Part shown: positions 24,473 to 33,007 of the stretch, in pieces
Layout: each line of letters opens with the position of its first letter
How positions within the stretch are numbered: position 1 is the stretch's first letter
NCBI GenBank assembly: GCA_937982665.1
Contig: CALJLD010000059.1
Span: 1 to 51,529, forward strand
DNA: 51,529 nucleotides
Origin: an uncultured Planctomycetales bacterium
GTDB taxonomy: Bacteria; Planctomycetota; Planctomycetia; Pirellulales; S012-138
Direction: 5' to 3'
Program-made: the position numbers and the translations under genes
The notes under the pieces: model-generated
Seen by the model: only the letters and a program-made list of their open reading frames with translations
What the model was told of the DNA's origin: nothing
Databases searched by the model: none

Positions 24473-26080
24473 TTACTTCCCACTATTGCCGGAGTTCACC
24501 GGGATTGTCGCGCGGACGCCAACGTCTTGCATGTCGGTCCAAAGCGTTCCTTCGCCGGCGTACAGCAGTTTGAGGTCCACATCTTCCGGCAAACCGGTGG
24601 CAAAGATCCAGTTGTTGTATGCCGCGGGGCTGCCGAAGGCATCGACCGCCAACTGGAACTTCTGCGACAGTGCTTCCTGCTTCATCTTTTCCGCGTTCGC
24701 GCGAGCTTCGCCAAGCACGATTGTTGCTTGAGCTTCCAACTCGGCCACCTGGCGGTCAATCGCGGCGACAAGCTTGGTGGTTTCGGCTTCGGTTTCGCCA
24801 ACGGTCTTTTGACCCAGTGCGGCAATCTCCGCCACCTGCTTTTCGGTATCGGAGCGGATGCGTTCCGATTCCAGATCGACCTTGCGTTCGGTTTCGCGGA
24901 GCTTGGCTTCTTCCTGAGCCGTGAGCTGTTCCTGATTTCTTGTCAGCGCGAGCTCATTGTTGATGAACGCTGTTTGGATCGGCTGGCGCACTTCTCGCGG
25001 GATGTAGATATGGCGGACCAGCCCGTACAAGAGCGTGATGTCCTTGGATTCCAGAATGTTGGCAAATTCCTCGGACGTGTTCGTTTGGAATTCCGTGCGA
25101 TCATCGCCAACAAGCAATTGCACGGCCGCGTACTTGGAACCAGTGTTACGGCAGATACTTTCAATCTGTGGCGTGACGACTTTGTTCTCCACCGCGTCCA
25201 CGTTACCGAATTTGCTGACGGCCGAGGCCGCCTGATCCGGCATCAAGCCCCAGATGGCGGTGAAGTCCATGTAGATGGGGAAACCATCTCGCGAAGGAAA
25301 GCTGATGCCTTCGCTGAGGTCGGCGATTTGTGGTTCGCCGGCTTCGTCGAGGACGAGATTGCCGCTGCGGTCGCGCATTTTTGTGACAGCCACGGTCTTC
25401 TCTCGGAAACCAATCTCAACGATGTCGATCTGTTTCTCATTGGGATTGATTGGGTAAATGCCCGGCGGCAGCACTTCGTTCTGGATGCCGGCGCGAGCGC
25501 CTGTGGCCGGGTTGCCGGCCAGGTTGGTCACCACACCGACATAGCCAGTGGGAATGGTCACCCACCCGCCGTGTTTTTCGTCGGTGTCATTGGCGAGCAC
25601 TTCTTCCTCAACGATCTGCACTTCATAAGCCATGTCATTGATGCGATACGTGCCCGGCGTGAGCACATTCCGCAGCACGCCGCGAAACTCGGTTTCGCCC
25701 AATTCGCCATCGACCAGGAACCGGCCTTCCGGCAATGCGTCACCCATCTTGCTGGTGACAATGCCGACGCTCCCTGGCGGAATGACCTTGTCCGGCTGGA
25801 TTGTGCGTTCCCACCAGATGGGGCAATAGAAATGGCGTCCTGGTCCGCGGAGTTCACCGAGGATGCCGATTTGTCCGTCTTCGGCCAGGTGGCCGGAAGT
25901 GGCCATCTCGCGCTTGCCAAAGATCAATGGCCCTTTGTACTTCAAGCGAAGGCTGTAGCCCTGCGGGACATACACGCGATTCACGAACCAGTGAAACGCA
26001 AGGCCTCCGGGGACAATCACAAGGAAGAGTCCCGCCAGCAGCAGCGAGATCATTCGTTTGGAGAATAGAAACTGACGCAT
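24473..26080 (-). CDS. SPFH/band 7 membrane protein (flotillin-like), second of a pair
   Basis: 535 residues. One N-terminal membrane helix (~11-30), then duplicated beta domains with repeated VPPG..G.V and PGTYRIN-type strands. An SPFH domain follows (~250-380: FPSRDGFPIYMDFTAIWGL, VRHIYIPREVRQPIQTAF), then an Ala/Glu-rich coiled coil (~380-480). The C-terminus is short. SPFH proteins form large oligomeric cages on membranes and can organise membrane proteins. AGGTG precedes the start. It lies 57 bases after a second SPFH gene, suggesting hetero-oligomers. Compared with typical flotillins it has an expanded beta region between the helix and the SPFH domain. Confidence 0.82.
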   Translation of the reverse strand: MRQFLFSKRMISLLLAGLFLVIVPGGLAFHWFVNRVYVPQGYSLRLKYKGPLIFGKREMATSGHLAEDGQIGILGELRGPGRHFYCPIWWERTIQPDKVIPPGSVGIVTSKMGDALPEGRFLVDGELGETEFRGVLRNVLTPGTYRINDMAYEVQIVEEEVLANDTDEKHGGWVTIPTGYVGVVTNLAGNPATGARAGIQNEVLPPGIYPINPNEKQIDIVEIGFREKTVAVTKMRDRSGNLVLDEAGEPQIADLSEGISFPSRDGFPIYMDFTAIWGLMPDQAASAVSKFGNVDAVENKVVTPQIESICRNTGSKYAAVQLLVGDDRTEFQTNTSEEFANILESKDITLLYGLVRHIYIPREVRQPIQTAFINNELALTRNQEQLTAQEEAKLRETERKVDLESERIRSDTEKQVAEIAALGQKTVGETEAETTKLVAAIDRQVAELEAQATIVLGEARANAEKMKQEALSQKFQLAVDAFGSPAAYNNWIFATGLPEDVDLKLLYAGEGTLWTDMQDVGVRATIPVNSGNSGK

Positions 26081-26137
26081 TTGAGCACCTTTGGGTGTTT
26101 GTTGTATTTGATCGCGGGAATGACATTCGCGAATGTG

Positions 26138-27847
26138 TTATTCGTCCTCGCCATCATCCGGCACTTTGATTTCGGTTGCTGACTCTCCGCTGGACGCTGC
26201 GCGTTGTTCCTTTGGCAGGAACATGCGGAAGACTTCCATCAACGGGGAATCGGCCGTGTTGGTCATGATGCTGCGATAACCAGGCGCCAGCTTTTGGTAG
26301 AGCACGTATCGGGCGAAAGACTCGCCATCACCCAAGGCTTCCACAGCTCGACGCCAACCGGCCGCTTCCGCTTCGTTCTGGAAGACAATCACGTCGGCGT
26401 CGGCTTTTGCTCGTGCCTGAATGGCGGCCGCCTCGTCCTGGGCCGCATCCAACTTGAATTGCGCGACAGCCAGGTTCTCGTTGGCTTTGGTGACGGCCAC
26501 TTCCAGCTTCCGCTTCGCTTCGACCGTCACTTTGACGACGGCCTGTTCCGCGGTGATCTTTTCTTGTGCCTGTTTGACTTTTTCTTTCTCAACGGCCAGC
26601 GCGATTTCGGCTTCCTGCCTTTTAATTTCCTCTGTGTATTGAGCCAGAGTTTGCTTGGAGATTTCGCGATCACGCACGGGACCAGCAATCGCCTGAGGTG
26701 GATCAATCTTGGTGATCAACGCTTGAATGATCTCAATCCCGAGGGGATCGCAGGTGTTCTTCATCTCCTCCTGGAATTCCCTTTGAAACGCCAGGCGGGT
26801 TTCACCATCGATGAAGTCTTTACCGGTCGAGTTTGAGCCTCGCAGCCGGCAGAAGCTTCGCGCGTTGGGCAGAATGATCTTGCGAATGATCTCGTCCTCA
26901 ACATGTTCGCGACCGGGCGAATCATTGGACGTGTCGTTGTAGGTCACAAACACTTCCGCAGCGTGTTCCGGCTTGATACGGAACTCAATGATGCCTTGCA
27001 GGCTGACCCAGAAACCGTCCTTGGACGGAAAGCCCATATCATTGTTTTCCGCCAGGTTGAAACGTTGCGAACGACAATCGATCGTGTTGATCCGCACGAG
27101 ATAGGGATTGGCGTAGTACGTGCCTGGGTCCAGCGTTTGTTCCTGCACGCCGCGCTGGGCTGTGCTGGAAACGATGAGTTCGTGATGCTCGCCGCTGCCG
27201 CCATCTTGCTGCAGGACATTTGCGCCATCCGTGCGGACGAGCAGTTGATTGACTTGTTCCGGCATCACCCCGGAGAGAAACGTCACAACGCCTTTATGGC
27301 CGGCGGGAATGGTGACCGGATCCTGAAGTTCGATCCGTTTGACATAAGGGTTGATGGGATAGCGGCCTGGCCGGAGGACCGTAGGCAGAATCCCTTTTTG
27401 ATCGTCGTCCCAGGCAACGAACTCGCCGGTGAGCAGGTCATCGCCTTCCAACTGCACCACAACGCCCAGCCGTCCCGGCGGAACTTCTTGCATGGGGATG
27501 ACTTCCCAATCCCAGAGGTAGGGGTTGTAGAAGTAACGGCCTTCCGTGAGGAAGTTCTTCTGCACGCCTTTGTAGGTATCGTCCGGAGCAACTTCTTGCT
27601 GATTGATGAGATCGCGACCGGTCTTGCGCACCAAAATGGCGATGTGCTTATCCGGCACATCAATGCGGAAGCTGGAGTAGACGAACCACCCAACCGCCCC
27701 AAGCAGGATGACGCCCAGAACGATCCAGGTTCCCCAACTCCACTGGCGAACGGCTCGCACGCCGCTTCCAACTCGTTCCCCGAATTTGTGCGGCCGGGAT
27801 GTGGGGTTCGGCTCTGGGGGGCCATCAGGAAATCTGTACTCGGACAT
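26138..27847 (-). CDS. SPFH/band 7 membrane protein (flotillin-like), first of a pair
   Basis: 569 residues with a strong ribosome site (AAGGAG, seven bases from the ATG). One membrane helix at ~38-60. The periplasmic/cytosolic part begins with FRIDVPDKHIAILVRKTG, then several beta segments including RPGRYPINPYVKRIELQDP, then a band 7 core (NDMGFPSKDGFWVSLQGI, residues ~270-400). A long Lys/Glu/Ala coiled coil (~400-500) follows, and the end is acidic (KVPDDGEDE). It shares the architecture of the downstream gene, and both are likely assembled together. The operon also carries two small membrane proteins. Confidence 0.82.
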   Translation of the reverse strand: MSEYRFPDGPPEPNPTSRPHKFGERVGSGVRAVRQWSWGTWIVLGVILLGAVGWFVYSSFRIDVPDKHIAILVRKTGRDLINQQEVAPDDTYKGVQKNFLTEGRYFYNPYLWDWEVIPMQEVPPGRLGVVVQLEGDDLLTGEFVAWDDDQKGILPTVLRPGRYPINPYVKRIELQDPVTIPAGHKGVVTFLSGVMPEQVNQLLVRTDGANVLQQDGGSGEHHELIVSSTAQRGVQEQTLDPGTYYANPYLVRINTIDCRSQRFNLAENNDMGFPSKDGFWVSLQGIIEFRIKPEHAAEVFVTYNDTSNDSPGREHVEDEIIRKIILPNARSFCRLRGSNSTGKDFIDGETRLAFQREFQEEMKNTCDPLGIEIIQALITKIDPPQAIAGPVRDREISKQTLAQYTEEIKRQEAEIALAVEKEKVKQAQEKITAEQAVVKVTVEAKRKLEVAVTKANENLAVAQFKLDAAQDEAAAIQARAKADADVIVFQNEAEAAGWRRAVEALGDGESFARYVLYQKLAPGYRSIMTNTADSPLMEVFRMFLPKEQRAASSGESATEIKVPDDGEDE

Positions 27848-28634
27848 GAAGAAGCTCCTTGTTCATGCGCCGCGCCCAAAGCTGGCTGTTGACTGGCGGG
27901 CGGACGTCTGGGAAACGTACCTTTGCTGCATTCGGCGCGCAGCGCGATCTTGGGCTCATGCTAGGAAATCTCCGCGCCGTTGGGAAATCGACACGCGAAG
28001 GGCCGCGGACTTTGCGAACGAACGCAAACACCGGAACATTCGGAATAAGCGGACGCCGCGAATCGCGACTTCGCGAACTCGTAAACGACTCGCGGCGGCG
28101 GTCAGTGACCTCCTTCGCGCGCTGGATGCGCATTGCGAATGCCGCCGGCGAGTGACTATCGCGCCCCACCGCGAACGACGCGCGGCTGCGTTGGTCTTAC
28201 GACAGAAGAACCGATTGGACGGCAGGGAATGCGAGTTGCGATGATCATTTTGTGCAACCTCGTTGGGAATTCGTAAGTGGCGAGAGAACGAGTTCTTCGC
28301 TCGCCGACGATTCCGAGAAACCTCAAATTGCTGGACTCTTCTTTTCAACACCCGTATTTCGGACGGGGAGGAAAGGCATTGCGAAAAAACCGCGGCAGTC
28401 GCCAGGCTTTCGCTAAGTCCTTAGGCGACGGCAGTTTGAGTGTGGAGCAATTGTGGGCATTCGCAACCTGGATGGGAGTCTGGCTTGCCGCTCGGCCATT
28501 TCTTATCGCCAAGACTGCGTATCCTTCGGCTTTTGCTTATAGCGCATAAGAGAAAGCAGGTGCGCCGTTTGACGACACCTGCTTCTAGCTCTTAAAAACT
28601 TAAGTAGAGCGGCAGTTGTTACCGTGATCGCGGA
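27848..28634. other. Intergenic region with no gene seen
   Basis: About 790 bases between two minus-strand genes. It is CG-rich at its left part with short, Arg-rich frames that do not look coding. At the right end is a hairpin (28554-28584) that may be the terminator of the peptidase gene. The promoter of the SPFH operon should lie near 27850-27950; none recognised clearly. Confidence 0.45.
28554..28584 (-). terminator. Likely terminator of the M14 peptidase gene
   Basis: AAGCAGGTG (28554-28562) is exactly complementary to CACCTGCTT (28576-28584), with a 13-nt loop. Read on the minus strand, it begins 51 bases after the peptidase stop and is followed by a short, T-rich TTTCTCTT. The T-tract is weak, so the call is tentative. 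Confidence 0.5.
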
Positions 28635-31600
28635 TTAGTGATCGCCGTGATCATGGCCTGCGTATTCTTCTTCAAACGCGTCAGCGTCATCCGAGTCCCC
28701 GGCTTCTGGTTCGCGCGTGCCAGCATGCAGGTTGTCGTAATGCATGATGGCGTTAAAGACCAACGGATAGGAGCCTTGCGTTTCTCCGCGCCACATGGGG
28801 TTGATGGAAAAGAGGACGAAGTGGCCACTCCCCAGCGGTGCATCCACAACCGCGGGAGTGCCGGCCAGTTCATCTCCGCCAACGAGCATACCGCTGATTA
28901 GCAATTCTTCGTGATTGGAGTTGAAGCTGATCACTGTTCGCACCGCATCACGCGCCGGTTGACGACCGCCGCCTTGTCCACCGCGTCCTTGGCCGCCGCG
29001 ACCTTGGCCACGACCAGCACGGCCTTGACCGCGACCCGCGCGACCTTGACCACGCCCTTGTCCACGCCCCGCGTTTGCGCGACCTTGATCGACAGGGCGA
29101 CCTTGAACGCGATCACCATCATCAACGGTTCCGCGACCAGTGGGGCGAGCCGTTCCGGACAGAACGGGATCTTCACCATTGCCGCCTCCGCGTCCCCCTC
29201 GACCTCGTCGTCCTCCGCGACCAAAGCCACCACCACTTGCCGATAAGACTGGTCCGTTACGGAAATAGACGCCAAGCGTATCGCCAAAGCCGTAGCCGAT
29301 GGGGCTGGTGGAATCCACGCGGTCAGCCGCCAACACGCTGCCGCTGACACGCAAGTCCTCGCTGTCACGAATCGAAACGCCGGATGCCAAACCAAAGTGG
29401 ACCGGCAGCGAACATGTGTCTTGAATGGCGATGAATACGCCGCCCTTTTGCACAAAGTCACGCAGGTGCATGACGCCTTCCAGGCCGAGTCCGCCCCGCA
29501 TGTCATCAGTCTCGTCCTGTTTGCCGATGTTGGGCGCGACAGACGACGCCTTCCAAGCGATCGGTTCTCCGGTCATCGGCAAACCATCCACAATGGAAAG
29601 TGCGTTGGATGACGAAGGCCCCATCACGATCACGTCGTACTTCGCCCGCAGGTTGTCATCGTCGCGAGCTTCGTGAACGGAGATGTACTCGTAAGGAATC
29701 TTGTTGGCATCGAAAGCAATGCGAACCCAGCCTTCATTCTGAGTGGAAGTCCAGGTATGCATGATGGCCACGCGAGGAACGCCCAACTCATGCATGGCGA
29801 TCTCCGGCAGCTCATCAACGCCTAGCACGCTGAAGCCGTATTCGTCTGCGGCTGCGCTTAAGACTTCGCTGGCATTCACTTCCTGTCCGTCATTGAGGAC
29901 GATGAAACTGCCGGCGTGGAATTCGCGATCACCGATCGCAAAGTCTTCTTCGGCCGCTTGAATCTTTAGACCTGGATTTTGAAAGCGGAACGTCGCCATG
30001 CGGTTGTCCGCGTTGTAATCGATGATGTAGGCGGTTGTACTGTCTCCAGCTTCAAAGGCGGATTCCGGTTTCACCGGACCGGAGACCAATTCCATCTCAG
30101 CTTCCAGAATAGCTGCATCTTCGACACGAACAGTGTTCACATTGAAAAGCGGTCCCAACGTCCAGCCGGTGTCATCGTAAGGGCGAGGATCGTCCACGTT
30201 GAAGTACGCCGTGTCGAGCATCATGTCGATATACCGCGAGTACGGCTGATCCATTCGCAGCACATACGAACCCGCAGGAAAATCGTTCTCGCCGACGGTC
30301 ACGGCATCCGCGGTTGTATGGACTTCCACGCCTTGCAACTTCATCAGGTTGAGCAGATCGGCCGTTTGACCCTGGCTGCGGTAGTCACCAGGAATCACGT
30401 ACGCGGCAGGGCCTTCGGTGGTCGCTTTGGCGATACTGCGTTTGCCTTTGAGGTAGAAGTTTTCCATGAAGCGTTGCTTGTTGTTCGACATGTAGTTCAT
30501 GGCGATCAACAGTCCGCTTTGCTGCATATTCACGTTGTTACGAATCGACCACATCGTTGAAGCCAGCGGCGGGTTAGGGCGATACCATTCTCGTTGGGCG
30601 TTGTTGGTGATCCGCCGCGTATCGGCGTTGCCGGCACCTTGCGTTTCGTAGAATCGGCCAATTGAGTTGTGAGCCTGAGCCATGAAGAAGCCATAGTTGG
30701 GCGCCCAACCATCATAGAAGTTGTGCGTCCAAACACCGGGCACGCCCAGCCGCGTCATGCCGTTGACTTCCTGATAGGCAAGGATGTGCCACTCATCGAC
30801 AAGGATCGGATCGACCCAGGCGTTGTAAGGTCCGGTGCCTGTCGAGACATACAAGTGGGGAGCCGATTCGTGCAGGTCGTGCATGACCTGCGGCTTGAAC
30901 TCCATGAATGTGCGGACGATGTGCTTACTGAGTTCCAGCGACAAGCCCATGTTGTCGCGGTTGTTATCGTGGGCAACATACTTTCCCCAGTACAACAATC
31001 GCGGCACACGCGGGTTGGACTCGTCTTGCGCCAGCTTGAGCAAGTCGACGCGTTTATCACGGCCGTCTACATCCAGCACCGGCGTGATCAACACAATCAT
31101 GTTGTTGCGAATCGCCTGAACGAATTCGGTTTCTTCGACAGCCAGACGATAGGCCAACTCCATCAACATTTCCGGTGAACCGGTCTCGGGCGAGTGCATC
31201 GCGCCGGTACACCAGTAAAACAGCTTGGAGTCCGTGACCAACTTCGCGGCTTCCTCATCGGTGATCTTGCGAGGATCGGCCAGCTTGTTGGTGATCTCTT
31301 TGTACTTCTCCAAGTTGGTGATCGCATCTTCGCTGCCGACGGCCACCAGGATCATCTCGCGACCTTCTTCCGAGGTGCCGCCGTCGAAGACAGCCACGCG
31401 CGGAGAAGCGTCGGCGAGTGCCCTCATGTACTGATGAACTTCGTGCGAATAGGACAACACGTCCGGTGCGCCGGAGATATGGCCCAGCACATCCAGCGGC
31501 GTCGGCACGCTTTCGGAAGCGGGCAGGTGATCCACATACGGCGTGGAGAAGTAGCCGTCTGTTGTGTGCTCGCGAATCTGCGCGGTGTACTCTTCGTCGA

Positions 31601-31682
31601 GCGCCTGACTGTCTTGGGCAACCGCAGGCGAAAACAACAGCCCCGATAACAACAACGTCAGCAAGCGAGAAATGGCGCGCAT
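28635..31682 (-). CDS. Exported M14-family zinc carboxypeptidase-like protein with RG-rich insert
   Basis: 1015 residues from the ATG at 31682 (opens the signal peptide RLLTLLLSGLLFSPAVAQ); a longer frame upstream adds a non-conserved leader. The peptidase part has the M14 zinc pair HxxE at His163-Glu166 (AMHSPETG) and a downstream MHDLHESAPH region with His268/His271. HDNNRDNMGLS near 238 matches the Asn-Arg substrate-binding site. Long beta-rich domains follow. From ~815 to ~907 runs a low-complexity GRGGRGG / GRGQGRA segment placed inside the C-terminal domain, which then resumes (VISFNSNHEELL...SGHFVLFSINPMW). The end is acidic and His-rich (FEEEYAGHDHGDH). Likely a large periplasmic or secreted peptidase. 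Confidence 0.85.
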   Translation of the reverse strand: MRAISRLLTLLLSGLLFSPAVAQDSQALDEEYTAQIREHTTDGYFSTPYVDHLPASESVPTPLDVLGHISGAPDVLSYSHEVHQYMRALADASPRVAVFDGGTSEEGREMILVAVGSEDAITNLEKYKEITNKLADPRKITDEEAAKLVTDSKLFYWCTGAMHSPETGSPEMLMELAYRLAVEETEFVQAIRNNMIVLITPVLDVDGRDKRVDLLKLAQDESNPRVPRLLYWGKYVAHDNNRDNMGLSLELSKHIVRTFMEFKPQVMHDLHESAPHLYVSTGTGPYNAWVDPILVDEWHILAYQEVNGMTRLGVPGVWTHNFYDGWAPNYGFFMAQAHNSIGRFYETQGAGNADTRRITNNAQREWYRPNPPLASTMWSIRNNVNMQQSGLLIAMNYMSNNKQRFMENFYLKGKRSIAKATTEGPAAYVIPGDYRSQGQTADLLNLMKLQGVEVHTTADAVTVGENDFPAGSYVLRMDQPYSRYIDMMLDTAYFNVDDPRPYDDTGWTLGPLFNVNTVRVEDAAILEAEMELVSGPVKPESAFEAGDSTTAYIIDYNADNRMATFRFQNPGLKIQAAEEDFAIGDREFHAGSFIVLNDGQEVNASEVLSAAADEYGFSVLGVDELPEIAMHELGVPRVAIMHTWTSTQNEGWVRIAFDANKIPYEYISVHEARDDDNLRAKYDVIVMGPSSSNALSIVDGLPMTGEPIAWKASSVAPNIGKQDETDDMRGGLGLEGVMHLRDFVQKGGVFIAIQDTCSLPVHFGLASGVSIRDSEDLRVSGSVLAADRVDSTSPIGYGFGDTLGVYFRNGPVLSASGGGFGRGGRRGRGGRGGGNGEDPVLSGTARPTGRGTVDDGDRVQGRPVDQGRANAGRGQGRGQGRAGRGQGRAGRGQGRGGQGRGGQGGGRQPARDAVRTVISFNSNHEELLISGMLVGGDELAGTPAVVDAPLGSGHFVLFSINPMWRGETQGSYPLVFNAIMHYDNLHAGTREPEAGDSDDADAFEEEYAGHDHGDH

Positions 31683-32051
31683 GGGCGAACCCTTATCGAA
31701 GAGAGTGCAGAGATACCGCGAGAAGGAACTTGAATTGGGCCGTTCGACCGTCGGCTCCAATCACCAAACATAGCATGGGTATTAACCCAGGGGCCCCAGA
31801 GGGTTGGCTTGGGCGGGAAACCGCAATCCAGGGCGTTTCGAGAATAAGCGAGCCAATCGGCAAAAGCAAATACTCCGCCGCAGGAATGTAATAGAGGATT
31901 TTGAGGACAGGAGATTTGGACTCTGGGCACCGTCTTTGCCCTTGGCCTGTCGCAATTCTCAGCAATGCGTTCGCACTGGGTTACGGCAAATCCGGAGTAG
32001 GTTAGGCTACTGTTCACGTCGTCCTACATTCCACTGCTTCGTTCATATCCG
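31683..32051. other. Divergent intergenic region, peptidase and SDR genes
   Basis: About 370 bases, with promoters of two divergent genes expected. A small hairpin TGGGT-ATTA-ACCCA lies near 31777. No gene seen. Confidence 0.45.
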
Positions 32052-32879
32052 ATGGCCCGACGCCAACTCAAACACTGCCGAGCGATCATCACCGGCGCAT
32101 CTTCCGGCATTGGACGAGCGCTTGCGCAAGCGCTCGCTCGCGAGCAAGCGAAAATCGTCTTGGTCGCGCGACGTGAAGAGCGCTTGCAGGAATTGGAAAG
32201 CGAGATCAATGCCGCCGGGGCCGAATGCCGAACGGTTGTTGGTGACGTGACTTCCGCCGAGACGAGAGTCGCCTGCGTTGATATTGCAAGAGAGCAATTC
32301 GGTGGCTTGGACTTACTGATCAACAATGCAGGCATCGGCGCCTCGGGCAACTTCTTACATTCGGATGAGTCCACCTTGCGACAAGTCATGGAGGTCAACT
32401 TCTTTGCTCTGACCGAACTTACGCGGCTCGCTTTGCCGGTCCTGTTGCAAGGGCGGCAGCCAGCGGTCGTCAACGTCGGCTCAATCATTGGCCATCACGG
32501 TTTGCCAGGCTTGTCCGAGTATAGCGCCAGCAAAGGGGCCGTTCGGGGTTTCAGCGAAGCACTGCGTGTGGAGCTGGTCGACCGCGTGCATGTGATGTTG
32601 GTCAGCCCTGCGACAACGGCGACCGAGTTTTTCGATCAGACGAGACGCAACAACGACGAACACTCGAATCCGCAGCGTTGGAAAGCCAAACGGCCCTTGA
32701 CGCCGGAAGCCGTGGCGAGGACGACGCTCAAAGGACTTCGCAAGAGCAAGCGCGAGGTCTTTCCCGGCATGACGCCCAAGCTGGTCCGCCTTGTCAATCG
32801 AATCGTCCCTTGGTTGATGGACTATGTCCTGGAGTCACGTGAACGCGAGGCCCGGCGTCAGAGTGACAACGCCGGCTAG
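32052..32879 (+). CDS. Short-chain dehydrogenase/reductase
   Basis: 275 residues. Classical SDR motifs: TGASSGIG (14-21, dinucleotide binding), NNAG (91-94), catalytic Ser144, and YSASK with Tyr157 and Lys161. VSPATTATEF after the active site is the usual cofactor-side loop. The C-terminal ~75 residues (KSKREVFPGMTPKLVRLVNR) resemble the membrane-associated tail of DltE/YdfG-like or sterol/lipid SDRs. An NAD(P)H-dependent oxidoreductase of unknown substrate. A 22-bp perfect palindrome lies inside the region coding residues 22-28. The PSD1 gene follows after about 130 bases. Confidence 0.88.
   Translation: MARRQLKHCRAIITGASSGIGRALAQALAREQAKIVLVARREERLQELESEINAAGAECRTVVGDVTSAETRVACVDIAREQFGGLDLLINNAGIGASGNFLHSDESTLRQVMEVNFFALTELTRLALPVLLQGRQPAVVNVGSIIGHHGLPGLSEYSASKGAVRGFSEALRVELVDRVHVMLVSPATTATEFFDQTRRNNDEHSNPQRWKAKRPLTPEAVARTTLKGLRKSKREVFPGMTPKLVRLVNRIVPWLMDYVLESREREARRQSDNAG
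32115..32136. repeat. 22-bp perfect palindrome inside the SDR gene
   Basis: The arms CGAGCGCTTGC (32115-32125) and GCAAGCGCTCG (32126-32136) are exact reverse complements. A second palindrome, GCTCGCGAGC, begins near 32136. Both fall in codons for the Ala/Leu-rich helix after the glycine-rich loop, so amino-acid composition may explain part of it. Confidence 0.85.
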
Positions 32880-33007
32880 CGCCTAATGCTCACCAAACGC
32901 TGGCATCCGCCTGCAATTCGTGAGATAATCGGAGCTCCCACCATACCGGCAGTCCTGCCCGGCCGAAGCCTTGGTTTCGGCGCACCGCACTCTTCAAACC
33001 TGTTGTC

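Noticed and set aside
24404..26068. 554-residue plus-strand frame
   Set aside because: Shadow of the SPFH gene on the minus strand, which has a ribosome site and clear SPFH features.
26903..27892. 329-residue plus-strand frame
   Set aside because: Antisense of the first SPFH gene and of its strong Shine-Dalgarno; no independent evidence.
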